A stretch of 24,740 nt of DNA, taken from assembly GCA_028064945.1 (NCBI GenBank), contig JAPTWQ010000066.1, positions 1 through 24,740 on the forward strand, read 5' to 3'. The position numbers and the translations under genes were made by a program. Below are positions 16,289 through 23,603 of this stretch, piece after piece. The notes under the pieces are model-generated. The model saw only the letters and a list, made by a program, of their open reading frames with translations. It was not told the DNA's origin and searched no databases. Origin of the DNA: Nitrospiraceae bacterium. Lineage in GTDB: Bacteria; Nitrospirota_A; Leptospirillia; Leptospirillales; Leptospirillaceae. The stretch's first letter is position 1. Each line of letters starts with the position of its first letter.

Positions 16289-17194
16289 ATGGACCAGACC
16301 GTAAAAAGCCGCATCACCCGGATACAGCTGGCTCTGGAAAACAACGAATGGCTAAAGGCCTTTCACTTGGCGGAATCGGGGATCTCGGACGAACCGGCCA
16401 TATTGCCATTTCGCTATCTGATGATTGACGCCCTGATTCAAGGGGGCCGATTCGATGAGGCGGCAAAAAAAATTACCCTCTGGAGAAAAGACTGGCCCAA
16501 AGACCGGAAACTCGGGATCTATGCGCTGCATCTCCATGTTTATTTCAAGAAGTTCGATGAGGCCGAGCGCCTGGGGGAAACCCTCCTCGAAGGGGCCCAG
16601 AACATCGTCGAAAAAAGGGACATCACCCTCCATCTGGCCTTTGCCGCCCACGGGAAGGGAAACCCCAGAGGAGCGATCCTTCTCCTGAACGATCTTCTCT
16701 CCGAAGATCCCTTGAACACGGATGCCTACGAAACGATCGGAAAGATCTACTTCGAGAATGCGCGATTTGAGGAGGCGGAGCGATACCTTCTCGCATTGAC
16801 CGATATCGACCCCCTCCATCCCCGGGTCCACCAGCTGCTCGGTCTTCTCTACTCCGAACAGGGGAAGTGGGATGAGGCGATCATGGAGCTTGAGGAGGCC
16901 GTTGAAATCGAGCCCAGCGACGAAACCATGAGAGAGCTGGGATGGACGCTGAACATGGTCGGAGATAAGGACGGAGCCATCAGCGTGCTTGAAGAAGCCC
17001 TGGACATGAACCCCCTGAACCTCCAGGCCCGGATCGATCTGGGAACGATCTTCATGGACCAGGAAAACTACGAGCGGGCCCTGGCGGAGTGGAAGATCGC
17101 CCAGACACAGGACCCCGGAAATACGGCCATCAAGTCCAATATGGAAAAGGCCAGGGAAAAAGTTGAGAAGGATCGAACCATCAGCCGGCATTGA
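16289..17194 (+). CDS. Tetratricopeptide repeat protein
   Basis: A 301-residue soluble protein made of TPR-like helical pairs almost throughout. Clear units include NTDAYETIGKIYFENARFEE, PRVHQLLGLLYSEQGKWDEA and NLQARIDLGTIFMDQENYER, each with the small-residue/aromatic TPR spacing and proline-containing turns (EDPLN, DPLHP, EPSD, NPLN). No signal peptide or membrane segment is seen, so it is probably a cytoplasmic scaffold; partners are unknown. The start ATG 16289 is chosen over ATG 16283 because AAGGAGG (16274-16280) lies eight bases from the former and only two from the latter. It sits between lspA and rluD, genes that are often adjacent, but no function follows from this. Confidence 0.8.
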   Translation: MDQTVKSRITRIQLALENNEWLKAFHLAESGISDEPAILPFRYLMIDALIQGGRFDEAAKKITLWRKDWPKDRKLGIYALHLHVYFKKFDEAERLGETLLEGAQNIVEKRDITLHLAFAAHGKGNPRGAILLLNDLLSEDPLNTDAYETIGKIYFENARFEEAERYLLALTDIDPLHPRVHQLLGLLYSEQGKWDEAIMELEEAVEIEPSDETMRELGWTLNMVGDKDGAISVLEEALDMNPLNLQARIDLGTIFMDQENYERALAEWKIAQTQDPGNTAIKSNMEKAREKVEKDRTISRH

Positions 17195-17264
17195 GCTCGT
17201 CAGAAAGAAGCTTTCGACGGAAGAAGCCGGGGCATTCCCCGCCCGAGAATCGCTTGAATGCCGC

Positions 17265-18206
17265 ATGTATCAGGTCGATCCGGGCGAGTCAAAAAAACGT
17301 CTGGATCACTTTCTTGCCCAGACGTGTCTCCCCTTTTCTCGCTCAAGAATCCAGAAAATCCTGGATGAAGGCCTGATTACCGTCAATGGACGGATCGAGC
17401 CCGCCTCCTACAGAATCCGCGGAGAGGACATCATCACCGTCCACATCCCCCCCCCGGCACCCTCGGAAGATGCCCCGGAGGAGATGGAGCTCAACATCCT
17501 CTATGAGGATGAGTTCCTTCTCGTGATCAACAAACCTCCCTCTCTCGTCGTCCATCCAGCGCCCGGACACCCCAATGGAACCCTGCTGAACGGCCTGCTT
17601 GGCCACCTTTCCCGGGAAGAGACCGGAGACGCTGAAGGTCCGGCCAGAGCCGGGCTTGTCCACCGCCTGGATCAGAATACATCGGGCCTTCTGGTCGTGG
17701 GAAAGAAGGCCGAGGTCGTCGACCACCTCATGGAGCAGTTTCGTGGAAGAACCGTCTCAAAAAGCTATATTGCCCTGGCGATAGGGATTCCTCCTTCCAA
17801 GCGAGGTCTCATTGATGCCCCCATCGGCCGATCCAACGGGGACCGGAAGAAGTTTGCCGTCACTGCCGGGGGGAAACCCTCCCAAACGCGATACAGGGTC
17901 ATGACAGCGTACCGGGAGGGGTATTCTCTCCTTGACATTACCCTTCTCACCGGACGAACCCACCAGATCCGGGTTCACATGCAGCATCTGGGATATCCGC
18001 TGGCCGGAGACCCTGTCTACAAAAAAAAAGGACGCAAGGACACACTCCTTTTTCCAAGGATCATGCTCCATGCCGCCAACCTGGGATTCACGCACCCGAT
18101 CACGGGCGAAGAACTCGCATTCCATGCCCCGATTCCACCCGACATGCAGGGAGCGCTGTCACAGCTCCACCCCCTCGCCCCTTCCCCCACCTCCTCCCCC
18201 GACTGA
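17265..18206 (+). CDS. rluD: RluA-family 23S rRNA pseudouridine synthase (RluD-like)
   Basis: A 313-residue pseudouridine synthase. An S4 RNA-binding domain comes first (KRLDHFLAQTCLPFSRSRIQKILDEGLITVNG), then the catalytic domain with GLVHRLDQNTSGLLV, in which the aspartate of HRLD (D136 in this numbering) is the catalytic residue, and GRTHQIRVHMQHLGYPLAGDP. RluD-type enzymes modify helix 69 of 23S rRNA; the exact target positions are inferred from family resemblance. The frame is open upstream to a TTG at 17163 inside the TPR gene, but ATG 17265 is chosen because MYQVDPGESKKRLDHFL fits the family N-terminus. The C-terminus is a short proline- and serine-rich tail. Confidence 0.9.
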   Translation: MYQVDPGESKKRLDHFLAQTCLPFSRSRIQKILDEGLITVNGRIEPASYRIRGEDIITVHIPPPAPSEDAPEEMELNILYEDEFLLVINKPPSLVVHPAPGHPNGTLLNGLLGHLSREETGDAEGPARAGLVHRLDQNTSGLLVVGKKAEVVDHLMEQFRGRTVSKSYIALAIGIPPSKRGLIDAPIGRSNGDRKKFAVTAGGKPSQTRYRVMTAYREGYSLLDITLLTGRTHQIRVHMQHLGYPLAGDPVYKKKGRKDTLLFPRIMLHAANLGFTHPITGEELAFHAPIPPDMQGALSQLHPLAPSPTSSPD

Positions 18207-18214
18207 TTTTTGAC

Positions 18215-18252
18215 AAAAAAAAGGAGACCGCCCCCCTAAAGAGGCGACCTCC
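18215..18252 (-). terminator. Intrinsic terminator downstream of the DUF1015 gene
   Basis: On the minus strand GGAGGTCGCC and GGCGGTCTCC form a 10-pair stem (eight Watson-Crick pairs and two G-U pairs) around a 10-base loop, followed directly by eight T. This is a textbook rho-independent terminator 27 bases after the DUF1015 stop. Read on the plus strand the stem loses its two wobble pairs and no T-run follows, so it would serve rluD poorly. Confidence 0.85.
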
Positions 18253-18278
18253 CTTCATCTTGGGACAACGGTAACGGC

Positions 18279-19610
18279 CTAAAGCTTGGCCATCACCATC
18301 CCGGTCAACGGTTTTGGATAGAAGTAGGTCGACTTCTGCGGCATCAGCTCCCCTCTCTGGGTGACAGACTCAATCACCTTGGCGGAGACGGGACGGATGA
18401 AGAAGCCCAAGGCATAATCCCGGGTCCCGAAGACCTTTTCCTGGACGGAACGGTCGGATTTGTCATACCGAAGAAGATCTTCGGTGCGAATGCGTTCGGG
18501 AGTAATTCCCAGAAGCGGCGAAAGGACCGCCTCCTGAAGCCAGTAGGTGTCGAGGGCCTTGACGCCTTCTCCGCGCGGGACGTTGAGCCGACAGAGAAGA
18601 AGTTCGTCCGTCTCGGAAACGGCAACGCCGATGACGGTTTCCTGGGGACTGGAGGCGCGAAGGGCGGCGAGAAAGCGATCTCCCTGATCCTTGGAAAAGC
18701 GCTCGATGGAGGCTCGGGAATCGAGCCCCTGAAGAAAGGTTTTGGCCCCCCCCGGAATGGATTTCACGAGTCGGTGCGTCGGAAGAACGGAAAGATTCTC
18801 ATCTTCCATCGCCGCGAGGAAGACGGTCACAAATTCGTAGGGAGCGTTGGGGTTCGGTGAGGTCTCCTGACTCCTCCGGTAATTGCGATAGGCCAGGTAG
18901 GTTTCATAACGATGGTGGCCATCGGCAATATAGAGGGACTTTTTCCGGAAGATCTCGGTGACCCGGGCCAGAGTGGCGGCATCCGTCACCGCTCCGAGTT
19001 CGTGGAGAACATTGTCGGGATCTGTGCAGCGGAACCGCTCCACAGACTTGGGGGCCAGAAGCCCGATGACCTCGCGGGTCGCATCGGGGTAAAGGAGGTA
19101 AATCTGGCTGAAGGAGCAGGAGGTTGCCTTGAAAAGGGCCATCCGGTCCTCTTTCGGACCCTGAAGTGTCCGTTCATGCGGATAGACGATCTTCTTTTCC
19201 CATTCCTCGAGGCGGATGCGGCCCACAAACCCTTGAATCTTCCGTGAGCTTCCCGTGAGAGGATCCTTGAAGGTCATCGTGTAGGGATAGAGGGCGGGAG
19301 CAGAATCCACGGTCAGGACTCCCGAGGAGAGCATCCGGTCAAGATCCGCCCGGGCCCGCGTGTAACGGTTGGACTCGGGGGTCTCCGGATCCGGGGCCAT
19401 GGGAAGCTCGAGCCGAATGACATTGTTCGGATTCTTTTCATAAAAGGCCTTTTGGGCCTCCTTGGAAATGATGTCGTAGGGGGGGGTGGTGAGATCTCCG
19501 ATGGAGCCTTTGAGAGATTCCGCGTATACCAGCCCGTTGAATGGGATCAGGTCGGCCAACGTTCCTCCAGTTGATTGCGCCAATCGGGCGCCTGTTGATG
19601 TGTGGGTCAT
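18279..19610 (-). CDS. DUF1015 family protein
   Basis: A 443-residue protein of the DUF1015 family (COG4198). Hallmarks are LIPFNGLVY and TTPPYDIIS near the N-terminus, VYPHERTLQGPKEDRMALFKAT in the middle, and IADGHHRYETYLAYR (ADGHHRYET at 229-237). The GHHR element resembles the GERR box of ParB-type nucleotide-binding domains, and the family has been grouped with the ParB/sulfiredoxin fold; that relation is recalled, not tested. The biochemical function is not established. The start is ATG 19610, preceded by GCGGAGG four bases away; the open frame extends to 19712, but the extra 34 residues do not look conserved. It is the last gene before a strong terminator. Confidence 0.85.
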   Translation of the reverse strand: MTHTSTGARLAQSTGGTLADLIPFNGLVYAESLKGSIGDLTTPPYDIISKEAQKAFYEKNPNNVIRLELPMAPDPETPESNRYTRARADLDRMLSSGVLTVDSAPALYPYTMTFKDPLTGSSRKIQGFVGRIRLEEWEKKIVYPHERTLQGPKEDRMALFKATSCSFSQIYLLYPDATREVIGLLAPKSVERFRCTDPDNVLHELGAVTDAATLARVTEIFRKKSLYIADGHHRYETYLAYRNYRRSQETSPNPNAPYEFVTVFLAAMEDENLSVLPTHRLVKSIPGGAKTFLQGLDSRASIERFSKDQGDRFLAALRASSPQETVIGVAVSETDELLLCRLNVPRGEGVKALDTYWLQEAVLSPLLGITPERIRTEDLLRYDKSDRSVQEKVFGTRDYALGFFIRPVSAKVIESVTQRGELMPQKSTYFYPKPLTGMVMAKL

Positions 19611-19751
19611 TGACCTCCGCCTCTCGGGACAAAGGCGCGACGGGTCGTGAAAGAGTATGCTCCCAAGGCCGAGAATGCACGAGCCTCGGAGACCCGAATC
19701 CTCCTGAAGCACACGGGGATGATGGAGAGAAAGTCCATCCTTTTCCCTGGA

Positions 19752-20750
19752 CTACATCTCCCGTGAAATGACGAAATCGGAGAGCGCCAGAAGATGCTGC
19801 TTGGGGAGGGAATGAGAGAAGCATTCGAGGCTTTCCTGGGCCTTACGGGTAAACTCCCGGGCCCGCCCGAGGGAGTACTCGATCGACCCCGTGTCTTTCA
19901 TCAGACGCAGGACCTCGTCGAGATCACCGTTGCGGATCTCTCCCGATCCGACCTTCGTCACAAGACGGCTCCGGGAGTCGGCAGAGGACGTTGCGAGGCA
20001 GTGAATCAGGGGAAGGGTCATCTTCCCTTCGGAAAGGTCACGACCGAGGGTTTTTCCAAGCTTCTCCTCGCTCGCCATGTAATCGAGAGCATCATCGGCC
20101 ACCTGAAAGGCCATTCCCACATAATAGCCGAAGCGGTCGAGGGCCTCCTTCTCTTCGTCGGACAGTCCTCCCAGTATCCCGCCAAGGCGGCAAGTGCTCG
20201 CCGTCAGCGTCGCGGTCTTGCAGGCGGCGACGTTATAGTACTGGTCTTCGGTGGCGTCGAGGTTGCCATCAAGAAAGAGCTCGAGGATTTCTCCCTCCGA
20301 CATCTTCTTGCAGGCCAGCGTGAGAGAGTCGTTCACCTCATGGCTGTGAAGTCCCATGGCAAGCCAGAGGGAGTTGGCATACAGGAAGTCTCCCACCAGA
20401 ATCGCCGGCTGATTTCCCCAACGTTGATGAGCGGCCTTCTTCCCTCTCCTGACATCCGCATTGTCAACCACATCGTCATGAAGAAGCGTGGCCGTATGGA
20501 TCATCTCAACAACGGCCGCCAAAAGGATCGGTTCGGGCCCCTCTGCTCCGGAAAGGCGGGAAGAAATGACCATCAGGAGGGGGCGAAGCCGCTTGCCTCC
20601 CCCGGAAACGACATAAGAGGTCATCTCGCTGGCCAGAGGAACGATCCCGGTCAGGATCGCATGAAGCTTTTCCTCCACCGCCGCCATCTGATCGCGGTAG
20701 GCGATCCAAATACCGTTGATGCCTGTCTCAAGAAGTGGATTCATGACCAT
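19752..20750 (-). CDS. Polyprenyl diphosphate synthase (octaprenyl/heptaprenyl type)
   Basis: A 332-residue trans-prenyltransferase. GGKRLRP (51-57) binds diphosphate. The first aspartate-rich motif is DDVVD (92-96) in LLHDDVVDNADVRRG, and the second is DDALD (219-223) in FQVADDALDY. KTLGRDLSEGKMTLPLI is also typical. Such enzymes build the C35-C50 side chain of menaquinone or ubiquinone from farnesyl or geranylgeranyl diphosphate. Chain length cannot be read with certainty, but the residues before the first motif (HTATLLHDD) are small, favouring a long product. The start may be ATG 20750 or ATG 20744; neither has a good ribosome binding site. Confidence 0.9.
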   Translation of the reverse strand: MVMNPLLETGINGIWIAYRDQMAAVEEKLHAILTGIVPLASEMTSYVVSGGGKRLRPLLMVISSRLSGAEGPEPILLAAVVEMIHTATLLHDDVVDNADVRRGKKAAHQRWGNQPAILVGDFLYANSLWLAMGLHSHEVNDSLTLACKKMSEGEILELFLDGNLDATEDQYYNVAACKTATLTASTCRLGGILGGLSDEEKEALDRFGYYVGMAFQVADDALDYMASEEKLGKTLGRDLSEGKMTLPLIHCLATSSADSRSRLVTKVGSGEIRNGDLDEVLRLMKDTGSIEYSLGRAREFTRKAQESLECFSHSLPKQHLLALSDFVISREM

Positions 20751-20751
20751 A

Positions 20752-20781
20752 AGATTAAGCTCTGCCTTCGTTTATTGTCAA
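20752..20781 (-). promoter_or_regulatory. Possible promoter close to the polyprenyl synthase start
   Basis: On the minus strand TTGACA (20781-20776) and TAATCT (20757-20752) are 18 bases apart. The predicted transcript start, near 20745, would fall at the start codons themselves (20750/20744), implying a leaderless or nearly leaderless message, which would fit the missing ribosome binding site. It could also be chance. Confidence 0.3.
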
Positions 20782-21179
20782 GAAACTGCAGGAGAACCGG
20801 GCTCCAGCCCCGGACGGTAGCAGGTAATCTCGATCCAGTGACCGTCCGGATCCTGGAAGTAGAGGGATCGGGACACCTGATGGTCATCAACCTGAAAGGG
20901 AATCCCTTCCTTCCCCAGGAAATCCATGGCGCCGAGAAAGACGTCCTGGTCGGCCAGGAAACAGACATGCCGCTGCGTGACCGGGACCACGGAAGGGGCA
21001 ACACCTTTTGCATCGAGAAGGGCGATGCAGGTTCCACCCACGCAAAGAAAGGCCGGGTCTGTCCCCCATTCTTTCTTATAGGTGTGGACAAGCCCAAAAA
21101 TTCTCTGGTACCAAGCGAGAGAGCGTTCCATATTGGCAACAGGAAGAGCAACATGGTCGAGTCGGGAGACCCGGATCAT
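20778..21179 (-). CDS. VOC-superfamily (glyoxalase/dioxygenase-like) protein
   Basis: A 133-residue protein of the vicinal oxygen chelate fold, one two-module unit. It opens with VSRLDHVALPVANMERSLAWYQRIFG and closes with SRSLYFQDPDGHWIEIT, both diagnostic. Candidate metal ligands are H9, H71 (RHVCFLA) and E117 (HWIEIT), the usual pattern of the superfamily. The substrate is unknown; it could be a lactoylglutathione lyase relative, a dioxygenase or an antibiotic-binding protein, and the sequence alone does not decide. ATG 21179 is preceded by GAGG at the end of the upstream gene, eight bases away, so the two genes are probably cotranscribed. Confidence 0.85.
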   Translation of the reverse strand: MIRVSRLDHVALPVANMERSLAWYQRIFGLVHTYKKEWGTDPAFLCVGGTCIALLDAKGVAPSVVPVTQRHVCFLADQDVFLGAMDFLGKEGIPFQVDDHQVSRSLYFQDPDGHWIEITCYRPGLEPGSPAVS

Positions 21180-21187
21180 CCTGAACC

Positions 21188-21973
21188 TCAGAAAAGAGTG
21201 ATATAACCGATCTTGACAGGGATGAGGGTCACCGAGGAGGAGGACAGCCCTTGCCCTGCGAAGGGTCCGGACTGATTTTCATAGTCGATCTCGAAGAAAA
21301 TCCCCTGATGCTTGACTGTTCCGAAGGGAACCATGATTCCTGGGCCGACCCGAAAGGCAAAGGCCGTCGTCCCGACACCCTGACCATCGCTGGCCGTGGA
21401 GGAGTTGAAGGCCGGACCAAAGGCAAACTCAAGATAGGGAATGATATCGATCGAGTTTCCCCCGATCGTCATCGGAAGCCCTCCGCCGTTGGCAAAGAAA
21501 TACTGGGCCCCGATCAGGACAGGAATATTCGTGTCGTTTCCGAAGGCATGAACCGCAATGCTCGCCGTCAGAGCCAGATTCTTGTAAACAGTATACCCTC
21601 CCTCAAGACCCACGAGGAATCCGGTCCCGAGGCCCGTATTGCCGATCGCACCGGTCACGGAAGGACCCGACGCCGGAACAAATCCCATATCCGCCTGGAA
21701 GAGGATCTGACCGGGAGCGCCGAGCGGGTTGACTGTTTCGGAAGACCCGGCATCGGTCTGGCTCGAGAAATCAGGCAGACCATCCTGATTGTCGATATCG
21801 ATCGCCCATGAAGGCGAGGTCAACGCCGCTGCCAGACAGAAAAGGGCCAAAAGAATCGAAGCGGAGGTTCTCCGAAGCCGATGCGCGCGAGAGGGCGTCT
21901 GGACAAAATGAAAAGACCGAGAAAAAAAGGGGACGGGTAGGATGATCCTCTCCTCCGTATAATGAGGTGACAC
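21188..21973 (-). CDS. Putative outer-membrane beta-barrel protein
   Basis: A 261-residue protein not recognised as a named family. A hydrophobic stretch (ASILLALFCLAAALTSPSWA) after a basic region (RAHRLRR) looks like a signal peptide cut near residue 57. The mature part is glycine-rich with alternating strands (LGTGFLVGLEGGYTVYKNLALTASIAVHAF, FAFRVGPGIMVPFG, GIFFEIDYENQ) and ends GYITLF; a terminal phenylalanine is the usual outer-membrane barrel signal. The protein is probably a small porin or OmpW-like barrel; that is inference. The start is uncertain: GTG 21973 has no clear ribosome binding site, while a strong GGAGGAG lies inside the frame near 21959-21953 without a standard start after it. 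Confidence 0.65.
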   Translation of the reverse strand: MSPHYTEERIILPVPFFSRSFHFVQTPSRAHRLRRTSASILLALFCLAAALTSPSWAIDIDNQDGLPDFSSQTDAGSSETVNPLGAPGQILFQADMGFVPASGPSVTGAIGNTGLGTGFLVGLEGGYTVYKNLALTASIAVHAFGNDTNIPVLIGAQYFFANGGGLPMTIGGNSIDIIPYLEFAFGPAFNSSTASDGQGVGTTAFAFRVGPGIMVPFGTVKHQGIFFEIDYENQSGPFAGQGLSSSSVTLIPVKIGYITLF

Positions 21974-22036
21974 TCGCCCGGGAGAATACGCGTGATCGAG
22001 AGATCCCGAAAGTCAGGACCGTGATACAATGGCCTC

Positions 22037-22065
22037 ATGTTATCACGAGACAAAAAATTCGACAA
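22037..22065 (-). promoter_or_regulatory. Possible promoter for the outer-membrane protein operon
   Basis: On the minus strand TTGTCG (22065-22060) and TAACAT (22042-22037) are 17 bases apart, and TGA precedes the -10 as an extended element. A transcript would start near 22030 and reach the outer-membrane protein gene about 57 bases later. The rest of the 21974-22230 gap holds short inverted repeats (for example GGAAGG/CCTTCC at 22100-22118) but no recognised RNA gene. Confidence 0.35.
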
Positions 22066-22230
22066 ACTTCCTGCAACCCCAAGTCTGTGTGACACATTGG
22101 GAAGGCTCTCGTCCTTCCGGAAACCTCAAGAGGGGCACCCTCTGTCAACAAAAACCATAGATGGCGCGCTCACCTTGCCCGTGAGAGAGGCTTTCGAGAC
22201 TCCTGTGCGGACTGACGTAAAGGATCCCCC

Positions 22231-22710
22231 ATGAAAACATTCTTTCTGGCGCTGGCAGGTTTTCTCCTTGTGCTGCTGACAGGAGGGGGCTCTCCCTCCC
22301 TGGCCGAATCCCAGCCCTATACCAGTCCTGAGATGATGAAAGAACTCCACATTTTCAGGAACAAGGTCGGAGCGGTCTTTATCCTTCCCCAAGCGCTCGG
22401 TCCCCATCCCGGAGCGAGCTATATTCTCTCCCGGGCCAAAGAGCTCCATCTCACTCCCGCCCAAATATCCCGGATCCGGACGATCAGACGTCATATGGTG
22501 ACCCGCTCGCTGAGACAATTTGCCCGGATAGACTCTCTTCGTGCCCAATTTCTGTCTCTGATGGATCGCCCCAACCCTCCCCTTAAAAAGGGATGGGCGC
22601 TTTACAAGCGCCTCACCCGTCTCATGGCCCAGTCCACCTTCGACCATCTGGCAGGCCATGTGGAGGTCGGAAAGGTTCTCACGAAGGAGCAGTGGAAGCT
22701 TTTAAAATGA
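22231..22710 (+). CDS. Spy/CpxP-like periplasmic protein
   Basis: A 159-residue secreted protein. MKTFFLALAGFLLVLLTGGG with a cut after SPSLA (residue 25) is a clear signal peptide. The mature part is helical and basic and contains LTPAQ (in AKELHLTPAQISRIR) and LTKEQWKLL at the very end, the paired LTxxQ motifs of the Spy/CpxP and zinc-resistance-associated group. Members are periplasmic chaperones or stress sensors; a similar role is inference from weak motif similarity. AAAGGA about six bases before the ATG supports the start. It is divergent from the outer-membrane protein gene and 50 bases upstream of the nitrilase gene. Confidence 0.7.
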   Translation: MKTFFLALAGFLLVLLTGGGSPSLAESQPYTSPEMMKELHIFRNKVGAVFILPQALGPHPGASYILSRAKELHLTPAQISRIRTIRRHMVTRSLRQFARIDSLRAQFLSLMDRPNPPLKKGWALYKRLTRLMAQSTFDHLAGHVEVGKVLTKEQWKLLK

Positions 22711-22760
22711 CTCCATCGCCTCCTGCACGATAGTTCTTTCACCATTCTCGGAGATCACCG

Positions 22761-23603
22761 ATGAAATCCTCCCCCCCCCTTCGGGTCACCGTTATCCAGA
22801 ATTCCCCACAGTTTGGAACTCCTGAAAAGAATCGGAAGGAGGTTGAGGATCTCGTCTTTTCGCAAAAGGATCCCTCGGCGGGCCTCATTGTCCTTCCGGA
22901 GCTCTTCGCCACGGGATACCAGTTTGTCTCGAAAGATGAGGTGGCGAGCCTGGCCGAACCGGAAGACGGCCCCACCTTTGACTTTCTCTCCTCCCTTTCC
23001 CAAAAAACAGGGGCCGTGGTTGTGGGGGGCCTTCCCCTTTGGCGAGCCGATGGCATTTCCAATGGGGCCCTCGTCGTCTGGGGTGAGCGGCTTCTCGCCT
23101 CCTACGACAAGGTCCACCTTTTCGACAGGGAGCGGGATTTTTTTGTCGAAGGAAAATCCCCCCTCCCTGTGGTCGCCACCCCCTTCGGCCCCTTGGGGGT
23201 CATGATCTGCTTCGATTGGCTCTTCCCCGAGGCACTCCGCTCACTGGCCCTCTCGGGGGCGACCGTGGTCGCCCATCCTGCCAACTGGGTCCTTCCCTTT
23301 GGCCCTCAGGGGATGATCCTTCGGTCGGTGGAAAATCGTCTCTTCACCGTGACGGCCAATCGGGTGGGAACCGAGGCAAGAGGAGGACTTCCCTCCCTTC
23401 GCTACATCGGAGAAAGCCAGATCGTGAGCCCGAAAGGGGAGATTTTGGCCAGAGCCGAGAGTGATCGTCCCGGGATCATCACCGCCACCATCCGACCCGA
23501 CGACGCCCTGTCGAAAAAAGTGGCCGAGAAAAGCGATTTTTTCGAGCAACGTCGACCGGAGCTCTACCACCCCGGACTCAGTACCCGGGAGAGGCCATCT
23601 TAG
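22761..23603 (+). CDS. Nitrilase-superfamily carbon-nitrogen hydrolase
   Basis: A 280-residue amidase with the complete catalytic triad of the superfamily: E47 in VLPELFATGY, K117 in SYDKVHLF and C150 in MICFDWLFPEALR. A second glutamate commonly seen after the cysteine is at 157. HPANWVLP and ENRLFTVTANRVG are further family segments. The enzyme hydrolyses a C-N amide bond in a small cytoplasmic substrate, such as an omega-amidase or carbamoylputrescine-type reaction; the exact substrate cannot be read. GGAG seven bases before ATG 22761 supports the start. Its stop codon overlaps the stop of the convergent trmI gene. Confidence 0.88.
   Translation: MKSSPPLRVTVIQNSPQFGTPEKNRKEVEDLVFSQKDPSAGLIVLPELFATGYQFVSKDEVASLAEPEDGPTFDFLSSLSQKTGAVVVGGLPLWRADGISNGALVVWGERLLASYDKVHLFDRERDFFVEGKSPLPVVATPFGPLGVMICFDWLFPEALRSLALSGATVVAHPANWVLPFGPQGMILRSVENRLFTVTANRVGTEARGGLPSLRYIGESQIVSPKGEILARAESDRPGIITATIRPDDALSKKVAEKSDFFEQRRPELYHPGLSTRERPS

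Noticed and set aside
19794..21206. Long plus-strand reading frame of 470 codons
   Set aside because: Antisense to the polyprenyl synthase and VOC genes, whose catalytic motifs are clear; the frame is open because of codon bias.
22037..22234. 65-codon plus-strand frame ahead of the Spy-like gene
   Set aside because: No ribosome binding site, no recognisable sequence, and it overlaps the likely regulatory region of the divergent pair.
22792..22800. TTATCCAGA, one base from a DnaA box
   Set aside because: A single imperfect copy inside the nitrilase coding region with no cluster around it; expected by chance.
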